In this document: positions 47,653-58,996 of the stretch, piece after piece
How the letters are laid out: each line of letters starts with the position of its first letter
Position numbering within the stretch: position 1 is the stretch's first letter
Assembly (NCBI RefSeq): GCF_047496725.1
Contig: NC_132970.1
Coordinates: forward strand, 17,226,501 to 17,290,500
Reading direction: 5' to 3'
Source: Anoplolepis gracilipes
Lineage: Eukaryota; Arthropoda; Insecta; Hymenoptera; Formicidae
Length of the DNA: 64,000 nt
Notes under the pieces: generated by a model
Seen by the model: only the letters and a program-made list of their open reading frames with translations
Databases searched by the model: none
Told to the model about the DNA's origin: nothing
Position numbers and translations under genes: made by a program

Positions 47653-48296
47653 CAGAGATGTGAATTATTTGAAATAAATGCATTTAAAAATAGAAATGTA
47701 AAATGTAAAATGTCTGTTTTGTATTTTGCATTTAAAATACATGTCTTCAAAAGCCATTTTACATTTTTATTTCAATAGTTTTCATTATCCATTTTCTATT
47801 TCAAATAAATTTATTTTGCAAATTCAAAAATTAATCGAGATATCGATAATATTAGTTGTAAATATCAATAAATGGATATTTATGTAACACTGCATTGCAA
47901 AATAAATCCTAGATTAAATATTTAGTAATTTAGTGTTATCATTGTATGTATAACCAAGCTATTGTCACCCATTCATGCAATCGTACATGATGCAATGATG
48001 CTAGAATACAGATCTAATTTCACGTAAAAAATAAGAACGGATAGTATAAGATCTAATCTAATCTAATAGATAGATAATAAGAATAAGAATTTAAATATAA
48101 ATAAATATAAGAATATAAATATTTTAAAAAAGTCATTTTTATTTAAAAAAAACCATTTTAAAAATGTCTATTTTTCATTTCCTATTTTAAATGGATGTTT
48201 AAAAATTTTGTATTTTGCATTTTTTAATGGAAATGTTGCAACTATTTTGCATTTTCTATTTCAAATAAATTTCGATACCCATTTTGCACATCTCTG
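47653..48296. mobile_element. hAT-like non-autonomous element with 8-bp duplication
   Basis: The ends are CAGAGATGTG and its exact reverse complement CACATCTCTG. The adjacent 8 bp are ATTGCGTG on the left and ATTGCGCG on the right, matching at 7 of 8. An 8-bp duplication with CAGAG-type ends is characteristic of the hAT superfamily. The 644-bp interior is AT-rich with repeated ATTTTGCATTT-like motifs and no transposase. Confidence 0.82.
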
Positions 48297-48304
48297 ATTG
48301 CGCG

Positions 48305-48916
48305 TAAAACATATGCAATAATGTTTTTTACAACTGTGAAATATCTCGAAGAGAAATTTATATAAATGTTTCTTTTCCTTTACATACGCCAACGAAAAGA
48401 TTGATTAAACTCCCGGTAACAAAACGCATGAATACACGATATCGTCACGCGCAGAGAAAACACAAGGTTCAATCGTATACTTGAAATACTTGTAGAAACT
48501 CGCTTCATGCATTATGCCATACCGACGGCGATGCGTGCACGGCGGTTTCGCAATCCGAAGTACAAACGTGTCCTCTTCCCTCCCCCTCCCTCCCCCGTCC
48601 CTGTACACCTCCGCGTTCGTAGCCGAGGTCATAACAACCGCGCCATCGCAAAAGTGTCGCGTCCCGTCGCGTGCTACATCCGGCATGCGGTCGAACCGCG
48701 CGGTCGTAAAGAAAAAAAATATGGATGTGTCTCATCCTGGATTCGAATGCGTGCGCGCGCTCGCACCCTCGTGTGTGCTCGGGGCTCCCGGTGCCACATA
48801 AATCTGATTCAAGTCGAGTGTGAAGACGGCTACGGCGCGCATACCAAAACCCCAAAGCTGTTCTCCACGCAACGCCGCCGCGGATAACAAAGTAGATCTA
48901 TCTCTCTCCCTCTCTC

Positions 48917-48972
<56 letters not shown>

Positions 48973-49449
48973 GGAGAGACGTCCTCCCGCGTTCTCGTCC
49001 TTTGTAATCTAGAAGCGTACGTCATGGGATTGCATTTTTCAAGCGTTGTTGAAGTGAGACTGAAATATTTTCACGACAGTGAGTCGTCGGGACGACGGCT
49101 CACGGATCGCGTCTGTTGCGACTTCAACTCGGAATTAATGTAAGATTTAACGTCGCATATGTTCTCTTGACGAAGCACGATGCTCTTAAAAGTTATATTG
49201 TTAAATTTAATGGACTTGTCAAAAAAGAAAAAAAAAAAAGAGTTTTTTTTAATGCGGAGCGAGATCAAAGGGATATTTCGTATTCGAAGCACGGAAATAC
49301 CGTAATTGTTTTGAGAAATACAAAAGTATATCCGGGAAATTGCTCTAGAATTAGCAAGAAAATTCGAGAAAAAATTCTATTTCTATTTTACGTGTCGTAG
49401 AATACAAGAAAGTATTTGTGAAAATATATAGGTCATATGTAAAATATAC
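48305..49449. other. Intergenic sequence with (CT)n tract at 48920-48967
   Basis: A GC-rich block (48400-48900) runs into a CT microsatellite, then mixed sequence. Overlapping frames of 90-126 codons on both strands lack domains. Confidence 0.55.
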
Positions 49450-49450
49450 A

Positions 49451-50700
49451 GGGTTTCAGAAATAAGCGGCAAAACTTCAAGAATTTTTTTTATTTGTTAG
49501 CTTGTACTTTGAGGTCACATTTATTTAAATGTCTCTCTAAATGTCTTTTTACACATTAGTTTGTATAAAAGTCACAGGCCACTAAAAATGAAAAAAATCA
49601 CATAAACATAAATTCGGAACATTTTTTTTCACATTTTTTATGACTTTTATTGTCTCATAGATTTTTCTTTTATATTCACCTTTTATTATAAATAGGAAAG
49701 ATTACAAGTAGAGATAGAAAAAGAAAAATTTCGTTTATGACATTCCTGTTTCTATTGTAGAAATATACTTGGAAATAACATTTATCATTGAGTGACACAA
49801 AATGCGATACACTCCCAGAATTTTTCAACATTTTCGACAATTTATGTTAAAGCGAGCCCATGCATTGACACCGAAGGAAATCATTTCCAGTCATTTCTTT
49901 AATGAAATGTTTTTACCAAAGTTGTACAAAGGTTTCAGATTGTATTTTACATTTTGGTAAAAATGAAAAAAAAAAAACGTTTCCTGACCTAAATTTGTTA
50001 TTTTTATTTTTAATAATTTTTATTATGATTTTTTCCCTCTTTATAATGAGTAAATAAATGTGCCACAAAAGCGCTTCGGAGATTTCTTCCATTTTTTTGC
50101 AGACAATTTCAACCACCTGTAATATAAGGTTATTTGGCATTAAATAAAGTGAAACAATGATTCTTACATCATAAAAAATACTTTGAAGGAATATAAATAT
50201 TTACACTCCTTACTGTAAGAAATGTGTAAATACTTATATTTCTTACTGTAAATTATCGAAATTTAAAAGAATTAAGAGGTCTTAAGTTTTAATATCAATA
50301 GTTATCAGTATTAGTAGATCTTTCAGAAATCAGTTCATGATCAGTTCATTCAGTTCGTTCAGTTTATCTCTCCTGTAATTTTGGTGACAAGTTTAGGTGA
50401 AAATTAAATTTTCATTTACTGAGCAAATAGATGTACTCCTCGTTTATGAAGAAGCTCAGGAAAACTCATTGTCTAGGACACAATATTGTGTGCTGGACGG
50501 TGTCCATATTATTGCAGCATGTGCGATCATCAGTCTAGAAGTGTCAAAAAGTATACGTGTTTCAAGAATGCAACGCATCGATGTCGAATATCACTTCGAG
50601 TATCTTAATGTAAGACTCATTGTTTTACTCCTTCATTTAATGCCTTTATTTAATAATCTTTATTTAATAATATTATAGATTGAAATTGCGTGAATATTCG
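49451..50700 (+). mobile_element. Possible decayed DNA transposon
   Basis: AT-rich sequence opening with CAGGGTTTCAGAAATAAG, a motif resembling ends of insect DNA transposons, and containing a short transposase-like frame at 50397. No matching right end was found, so limits are approximate. It is likely truncated if real. Confidence 0.3.
50397..50678 (+). pseudogene. Degenerate transposase-type helix-turn-helix N-terminus (DUF4817-like)
   Basis: The frame begins KIKFSFTEQIDVLLVYEEAQ and continues ENSLS. That resembles the opening of the helix-turn-helix domain found at the N-terminus of many arthropod transposon proteins, which typically has a (Y/F)-T-x-E-x-x-D-M-L-L-x-Y-G-E-x-x-x-N pattern. 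The similarity stops after about 25 residues, the frame starts with GTG, and a stop comes at 93 codons. No catalytic DDE/D residues follow. I infer a decayed fragment of a mobile element rather than a working gene. The assignment rests on memory of the family pattern and could be chance. Confidence 0.3.
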
Positions 50701-51000
50701 CTATTGCACTAAAGATGAAAAGGTATAGCATGCCATTTAAAAAAATGATAACCGTGGACTCCCCGAACTTTTACCAAAAAAAAAAAAAAAAAAATATTGC
50801 TACTATATGGCTTTTTTGTTGTTCAGCTTTCAAATATTACCGTATTTCTAAAGATAAAGAAATATTCCAAGGAAACAGAATTATTGCCTCACATTCCTTA
50901 ACGTCTGTGGAAAATGTACAATACAACAAAAACTAAAAAAAAAAAAATATTAACATTTTTTTATTCAGGTTTCCGGGATAATCTATTCTAAAATACTGAA

Positions 51001-51185
51001 AATTACTTCTGCTTTTGTTTTTTTTGACAAAAAACCGGTTAGCAGGATTTAATAGGTCACTTTTCAATGTCGTTGTTTGTTGTTGAGAAAAATTATTTTT
51101 GCATTCGTTTTTTGACAAAAAAAACTTTTAAATTTAACAGAATTTAATAGATCACTTTTCAATGTCGTCGTTTGTTGCCGAGAAA
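51001..51185. repeat. Two-copy tandem repeat, ~90-95 bp units
   Basis: The units at 51001-51090 and 51091-51185 share the block from a T-rich stretch and TTGACAAAAAA through GATTTAATAG or AATTTAATAG and CACTTTTCAATGTCGT to GAGAAA. They differ at scattered positions and by a small indel. It is non-coding. Confidence 0.8.
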
Positions 51186-51954
51186 AATCGTCGACAATTA
51201 ACGCACCCCCGACTGCGATAAGATCATACGTTCACGTTGCTGTCATTCCCAAGAACGTTTTCAAGACGCCGGCGTCATTCTATTTCGACAATAATTCCCG
51301 CCACTTTTCCTTTTCTGCGCAAAGTGCGCAAAGCGCGGCATGTGAGCGCAGTTAGTACGGTTTTTAAGCCTTTCATAAACTTCCCCCCGAGCCGGCCGGT
51401 TAAACAGCGAGCCGAAGCGACTGAATGAGCACGTAAGAGGGAACGAGAGAGTCGGGCAGAGGCCGGAGGGGGAGGGATGGGAAGGGAAAATATAAGGCAG
51501 TTATTTACGAGACAGCTCCGCAGCATAACGAGCGTCCATGAGAGGCCAACGAACGACTGAGCGGCGCGACACCAATCTGTTCTGGACACATAGTGAAATT
51601 TCGCGAAACAGATACAGACGAGAGGAAGAGAGACTGACTGTCGTCCCGAACGGAAGAGCGCGCCCTCCCTTAATAGGAGGGGGGTCAGAGCTCAGAGAAC
51701 TGGATTATGCGTCGAGAGGGCGAGAGATGATCGAAGCGGGAATAGGTCTTCGTGGTCGTTAGGACGCGATTTAAGATGCAACCTAAAAAGAAGGGAGAAG
51801 AGGAAATGTTTAAATTAAACAGATTTGAAATAATTCAAGACAAAGATTAAAATATTGTATTTTTCAACTTATATTTAGAATTTTTTTCTATTTTTATGGT
51901 GAGAATAATATGTTTTCAAGTTTTCCATTATTTCCGAAATATCCTGCATACAAT
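51186..51954. other. GC-rich then AT-rich spacer, no supported gene
   Basis: GC-rich from 51230 to 51780. Open frames of about 75-104 codons on both strands overlap and have no domain. Confidence 0.5.
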
Positions 51955-51956
51955 TA

Positions 51957-52548
51957 GGCTAAACTAGGGTATGATAGATACCCATACGGAAAAGATGGCC
52001 ATAGGCTGTAATTTTTTCCATAATCGCTACATAGTGCGCTTTTTTAATCATTATGAAAGATAATTGATATTTACAGTAGCTTATGTGCATACATTATTCG
52101 AAATAACGATATTGCGAATCTTATATCATATTTTTACTTTTGACTACCTGCAAAGTTTTTCATTTGTCCATTAAAAACTGTTATAACGTCGAATAAATTA
52201 CAGTTAAGCTATCGTAATCGATGTTAGACATATTATAAAGATATGTAAATTGTTATATGAGCTATAATTTTTATTTTCGTTTTCACTATTTTTTTTATAA
52301 ATATCATGGCCATCTTTCCGTCACTTCCGTCATTTTTTCTTTAAAAGTTGGGTAAGATGGCCAATGCTTATGTCGTACTATTTTGATAATATAAAATTTC
52401 AATTAAATATTTTCCTTTTAATTTCGAGAATATTACGTAATTTAAGCTTCAGTGAAGATAATGTGTCAAGCACTATTAAAAAATAAGAAAAATAAAAGTA
52501 TGTTTGTTGCATTTTAAAAAACTATGGCCATCTTACCCGAGTTTACCC
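51957..52548 (+). mobile_element. GGGTAAAC-family MITE, copy 4 (longest)
   Basis: This 592-bp unit is flanked by TA, starts GGCTAAACTAGGGTATGATA (one change in the third base) and ends GAGTTTACCC. Relative to copies 2 and 3 it has extra sequence after the left end (ATACCCATACGGAAAA) and at the centre (CCGTCACTTCCGTCATT). It is non-coding. Confidence 0.85.
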
Positions 52549-52550
52549 TA

Positions 52551-53097
52551 TTAATAAAAACTAATTGATTATCGAAATCATATATTGTATATGTGTGTAC
52601 GAGTGAAACAAGAATCAGGTGTATATTTGTATAAAGAAATATGAGGAATATATTTGAGGATCGATACATCTCTTATTTTAGTAGCGACCGAAAAAGGAAG
52701 CGAAGGAAGAAGCTGGGCTATGTAATTTATTGACAGGTCGTACACACAGTATATATGCTAACGCGGGCGAATTTGTGTGAATATGCGAATTTCGGTATCG
52801 GCTGCCGGCGAAAAATTGAATTTGCCTACGTAACATTAATTTGCGATCGATCGTCAGCGGAGACGGTTATAACGGCAACGTTAAAGTAGAGATAAACGTC
52901 GCGGCGGCGCTCCAACAGTCGTTGGACGGGAAATTTATGTTCCCTCGTTGCTTAAAACGTCGTGGGGTCGTCCCCCCACCTCCCCTCCTTCTCCCACCCT
53001 CTCTCCTCGCGTGTACCCGCGTTTTATTAATACGAGGAGTTAAGGCCCCGAGACACAGGGGCTCGCGCGGATCGAAAGACTCTCTCTCTTCCTTTCT

Positions 53098-53151
<54 letters not shown>

Positions 53152-53532
53152 CGGGCGTTACACCATTCTAGCTCTCGGATATTTATTATCGGGCGTCGAT
53201 CGCATGAATCGCCAATCGATATGCCATTCGTAGAGAGACAAGAAACGGGACACCCCGCGGACGGTCTTGCGGGCTTGACACGACCTAACAAATGGCTGTT
53301 TTACGTCGGGCAGAAAATGAAGCGAGCATGACGAGTTGATTTTCGGTCGCCACGGGAGTGTGTGCGGGACCGTGAGGCGGCGGTGAAGGGGGGGAGGGGG
53401 GACGAGAGGGCCCGACGGGGTGTGGATAGCGCTCGCTCATGCTCGCGCGCGAGCGAGGCCCCGTTAGAGGGAGCGACCAGGAACATACTAGAAACTAGAG
53501 AAAGAGAAAGTGATAACGCCAAACATCGTCGA

Positions 53533-53577
<45 letters not shown>

Positions 53578-56500
53578 GGCGTGGGGAGGGAGGAGGGGGA
53601 GAGAGAGAAAATGTAGAAAGAGAGAAGCCCCCGTAGAGAGACGCAGCGCGCACACACGGCGAACCAATGACGAGTGACGAGAGGAAGAACGGTTTGAGGG
53701 AGCGAGAGAGGAGACACTCCTACGGAGTCTCCTCTCCTGGAGAACACGAGCCAAGAAGAGGTGTTACTTGTCAGTCCTCGCCCCGAGGCAATGACAGCCG
53801 TAGCCAGGTGAATTAGCATGGGATAATGGGACGCGGTTGGCCCGGTACCACCGCGGGGGCCAATGAGCAACCGTAGAACCGTAGTGTTGTTGGTGTCGCG
53901 GAATGACTGGAAAACGGGAACGCGATCGTCCCGGAGGTTCTCGACTGGAAACCCAAATACCTCTGAGTCATACACGCGGGACGCTCCTTTTTTTCAAGAT
54001 CTGCGACGTGTTTTTGTGCGTCGGGTGTGTGTGTTGTGTGTGTGTGTGCGTGTGTGCGTGTAGGTCTGTCTTCTATTTTTATCCGCTCTCTCGAAACTTT
54101 ATGGAAATTCATTAATGAACTTGAAAATATATACAAAATTTATACACCTTCTTTAATAATTATGATAAATAAAGTATAAAAAAAGTCATAATCATAAGAT
54201 CGCGTAATATAGTTGTAATTGTAATTATAAGCAATTTATAGAGGCATGTTCGATAAGTCGATTGTCATGCTACGTTGACATTATGCCAAACGAGGAGGGA
54301 CGGTAGAATAGAGCGACACCGAAGCGCGGAATGAACATCCACGCCTCTTCGTGACACCTCCCCGACCGACTGTCACCGATCGTTCCTTTCGCTCGAGACG
54401 CGGATGATCCTTTGTCGACACTCCCACATTCCCCGATGACGAGGCCAGATCGGAGCTGCGGATAGCGGCGATTGTCTCGCGGGATGAATCTGTCCGCGCT
54501 ATCCGTTGCAGATTCATTCACCGACGTCGATCCACTTGGCTCTGGTAGCGAAGAGAAGGATGTGTCCTAAAAATAATTCTCATACTCGAGATGTAACTCT
54601 TTTTCGTATTATTCTTAAACGATTTAATTAACAAGATGGTTATCTACGTATTTTAACAAATTAATACAAATTTGTAAAGCAAACTTTTTCCTATTATTTT
54701 ATTTCTGATTTCTCACGCGTAATTTCGTTTTGGTTTACGTATACATACATATATATATAATTTTCCTTTGGAATTTATTTCTCGTCAAAATCGAGGAATA
54801 AAGTCAATATGTGTACAGCATCACTACATTTGGAATAACTTTGTTATGCTTGTATAAATGTGAAATTACCAGGGAATTATCAGTACAAGTGTGACACAGC
54901 ATCCTATATGATCTTGAAAGTCGAATAATCGCTGTCGCCAGAAAGTAGCACGTGGTTCTTCGCTGTGTATACTTTTTAAACATATGAATATCCGTGTGGG
55001 CGGATGGAATGGAGAATGGATTAGGATGAGAGAGACTGACAAGACTGTGAACTCTCCCACAATATATATATATATATATCGTTAACAATACAACTTTCCA
55101 AAAGTAAATCGAGAAAATTTTATATTAATTAAAAACTCAAAAAAACTTATGCATAAAGCAGCACGTAAGTTTGCTATTGTAGCTACGAAATAAAATTAAT
55201 ATATTAAAATTAGAATAATATATAAATAATATATAAAAAAATTAATATATTTACACTTTAAGTATACGATATTAAATCAACACGCTAAAAATTAATTGTC
55301 AAGTAATAAAGACAAGACACGCGCGTAATCAGTTTTGATTCTCTTTTGTTTCAAATTTTTTTCATTTTCAAGCTCCCCTTTTATTATCTATCGGCTAGTT
55401 TTCAATCTTGCGCGAACGGAGGCAGCGATCGGAGCAGGTTCATCTCGTCACCTAGAATTAATTGCGCCAGGAAGGGTCATAATTCCTTCGCGCGCCGAGT
55501 CGAGCCGCGATCGGACCGTTCGCCTCGCGGTGGGGGAGGAACGTTAAACGTCAATGTCGATACATCGCCGGCGTAAATAATCGTTATTGTTGAAGCCGCG
55601 CAGCAGCAGCAAGCAGCAGCAGCAGCAGCAGCAGCAGGAACAACGGCAGCGGTGGTGCAACCTCTTTTTCTCGTCCCGACATCGGTGAGTCACAACGGGA
55701 CCTCACTCGGCGCGCGGAGGTGGCTCTTGTCTCGTAATTTATAGATCGTGGCGAATTGCCAAAGGGAAACAACGGAAGACTCATCGTTGTCGTCTTCGTC
55801 TTCGTCGTCGTCGTCGTCGTCGTCGTCGTTGATCTTTGGAATGGCGGACGTATCAGGGACGGTCGTCACGAATGTCGCGTGAGAACGTTGCTATTTTTTA
55901 TTTGCAATATATACGACGTAGGATAAAAATCCTCGCGTGTGTGGGATGATCCCTGAAGCGCTCCAGTTCAGGCTGATAAACACTGTTTTGCAAAAAATGT
56001 TAACCGCTTAAACTGACAATGAGTATTATTTCGTTGTCTTGTCAGTATTACAAAATTGTGTGATGGCTCTTTTATTGTATAATTTTATGAGTACATTTGA
56101 TATATTTTTTATATTGTCTTAATTTTATTTTGAATTTAATATGCGTTATTTACAGTCCAGTTAAATATTTGTTCTATTTTTTTTCTGATGAGGATGTAGG
56201 AGTGAAAAGATAACAGCCAAAGATTGAAAAACTGTGTATTCGCACAAATTTACTAAAATATATAATTTAATAAAAATAATTCTTTACCTTTTGATAAGAA
56301 ATATGTATCAGGATCTTACAACATATACATGTAACACGTTTTATCCTTCAAGAGTATCATTATGTGAATGTGCATACAAAAAATTAAATCAATTAAAATA
56401 AATATATTTTATTAAATATATATAATACATAAAATAAATACAATAACACGATAAATGTAATTGAGCCACGCAACATTTACAACGAACAGAATGCTGCAAT

Positions 56501-57434
56501 TATTTGCAAGACTCTAGATATCGCTAAACTGAGTGGTTCGCACAGTGATGTTCGAGGTGACCTCTTACGCGCTATATCATCTTACCTACTACTTGTATAA
56601 CCTAATCCCCTCCGGTTGCAAGCGATCTCGCGATCGACCTCTGGAGGTCCCTAGGATAGCGATTGTGCCTAGGCGCCACGAGTCGGAGTATCATCTCCAG
56701 AAGTCGATGGGAACCGTGGTGGCTTCGCCTTCACATATTGTGCCAACAATTAGGTGAAAGGCGCTCCCACAGATCTTAGAAGCCGCGCCAGCGACGAGAG
56801 AAAGAACGATAGGAAAAGAGAAGGAGGAAGAGAGAGAGAAAGAGAGAGTCGGATCAAGCATAAGGAGAGGAGGGAGAAGAAGGGAGAAGGGGAGGAGGGG
56901 AAGAGAGGGACTGGAATCGTTTAATATACCTACTGAGCGACCAACCGACCTACCTACCTACCAACCTACCGACTAGCGATGCTGTGGACGACGCTTACCG
57001 CGTCGCGAAATCCGTGTACGCGCGCGAGAGCGAGTCTGACAGAGACGGAGTCCTAGTCGAGCAAAACACACCTCGTGCTCGCCCAAGGGGGACTTCTAAT
57101 CTAGCTGGTAGTTTGACGTCGCGATGATGCGGTAGTAACCTTTAGATGCTCTCTCCGTCTTCTGGGATCTTTTCCATCCCGCTTATATATCCGCGCACAG
57201 TGGATCTCTTCGGCTGCGTTATCCGCGTTTTTCCCTCTTTTTGCACATCTCACGCTTCTCGTGAGTCGGTTTTTTACATTCGAACGCAACATTGCTTTGT
57301 CCGATGAAACTGCAATTTAATCGCTTTAAAACGGTAAAGTGGCTCTTGAGAAGCTTGATCCCCTGCGAAAGTTTAGTACAAAACCGGCAACTAATATACT
57401 ATTCTTCCATTATTTTCGATTTTCGAAAATAAGT
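52551..57434. other. Intergenic sequence with several microsatellites, no supported gene
   Basis: Simple repeats are (CT)n at 53105-53146, (GA)n at 53546-53576, (GT)n-rich at 54020-54062, (CAG)n at 55601-55637, (CGT)n at 55785-55831 and (CCTA)n-like at 56950-56972. GC-rich islands lie at 52900-54060, 54250-54560, 55400-55850 and 56520-57200. A 224-codon minus frame (53301-53975) crosses the GA tract and is a composition artefact. Confidence 0.5.
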
Positions 57435-57730
57435 AAATAAATGATTAGTAATGGCAATAGAGAGCAAAGGAATATAGTGTATAACAATTGATATGACAAA
57501 GGTAATACAGATCCAAAAATAAAATAAAAATAATATAATTATTGATATAGTTTTTTTACGCTCTAACTTGATTATTGTTTATATAAATATTTATACATTA
57601 AATTAGTCAGTTCACTATATCCATAATTATATTATTTTTATTTAATTTTTGGATCTGTATTACCTTTGTCATATCAATTGTTATGCACTATATTCCTTTG
57701 CTCTCTATTGCCATTACTAATCATTTATTT
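57435..57730. repeat. Long inverted repeat: 115-bp arms, 66-bp spacer
   Basis: The left arm (57435-57549) and right arm (57616-57730) are reverse complements with about three differences. Beyond the arms, TTCGAAAATAAGTAAATAA-type sequence on the left recurs inverted on the right (about 57752-57784) after an extra ~25-bp piece, so the original arms were longer. The arms are AT-rich and non-coding. A foldback element, or a locus giving a long hairpin RNA, are both possible. Confidence 0.9.
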
Positions 57731-57823
57731 TATTATCTAAGAGAGAGCTTCGCCTTTATTTACTTATTATATTCGAAAATAAGATTATTTAATTCCGTAA
57801 TTTAGATATTTTAATACAGGTTG

Positions 57824-58350
57824 TGAAAAAAACCCGGAATATCTACTCGTAATAAACTTTCAAGATCAACAAGAACTTTCAAGAACTCTTCAAATGTATA
57901 AGATAAAAAAAATAATTTACTTTAAGGTACATCACAAGAGGAAGATTTTTTTTACAGAATCAAATGTTTTTTTACAACTCATTGTTTTACTTTAAATAGA
58001 AAAAAGCGACGATTTTACAATGTCTTGTTCGTATTCTCTCTTTTAACGGGCGCTTTTCATGTCTTTTGCTTTTGGTTTCACGCGCATCTCGAGTTTCAAA
58101 AAAAAAAACCCGAAATACCTACTCGTAATTCATTCAAGACTCTTAAAATGTATAAAATAAAAAAAATAATTTATTTTAAGGTACATCACAAGAGGAAGAT
58201 TTTTTTTACAGAATCAAATATTTTTTTACAACTCATTGTTTTACTTTAAATAGAAAAGAGCGACGATTTTACAATGTCTTGTTCGTACTCTCTCTTTTAT
58301 CGAGCGCTTTTCACGTCTTTTGCTTTTGGTTTCACGCGCATCTCGATTTT
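57824..58350. repeat. Tandem duplication of a ~0.26-kb unit
   Basis: Unit 1 (about 57824-58097) and unit 2 (about 58098-58350) share their full length. Both start with an A-run and ACCCG, contain GTACATCACAAGAGGAAGAT and TTTTACAATGTCTTGTTCGT, and end TTTCACGCGCATCTCGA. Unit 1 carries an extra ~20 bp near its start. Overall divergence looks low. There is no coding frame. Confidence 0.88.
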
Positions 58351-58938
58351 CATCTAATATCTCTCGCGTTTTAAGACGATGATTTAACGATGGTAACCTT
58401 CTTAACCTTTAGGCACTCACTTTTAGCTACTATCCGCAATCGCACTCGCTTTCACACGTAAACGTGTTCGATTATTTTCTCGCCTCATTTCAATTCGATT
58501 CTTAATAATATGTTATAGGATAAATGTAATTACGCGTATATCTATATTCATCCGTGACCTCGTCTCGTTTGCTTTCATCGATTGACTATGCGCCAAGTTG
58601 ATTTCATCGATGGCCTCGCTTCGATCTTCTCGCGAAAAAAAGTTTGAATCTGGACATCGCAATTGAAATCCTTGAAAAGTGGCATTTACACATATGATTG
58701 ATATTGCGTCTCTTCCTGTATAATCATTATCATTACTACGCGTAGCAGAATATAATCCTCTCAACCACCGCATTCCTTTCGTTTCCCTTGTGCTATCACT
58801 TTCACGAGTGATAAAATATTCTTTTGAAATTCGCAAACACTGAGACTTGTAAAATTTTTATCTTTCACGGATGTCGAGTCTCTAAAATTATCGTATATTA
58901 TTAAAATTCTTATCGAGGAAAAAAAAAAGAGAAAGAGA

Positions 58939-58996
<58 letters not shown>

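Noticed and set aside
53301..53975. 224-codon minus-strand frame with Ser-Leu repeats
   Set aside because: Its centre is the GA/CT microsatellite and the flanks carry no recognisable sequence.
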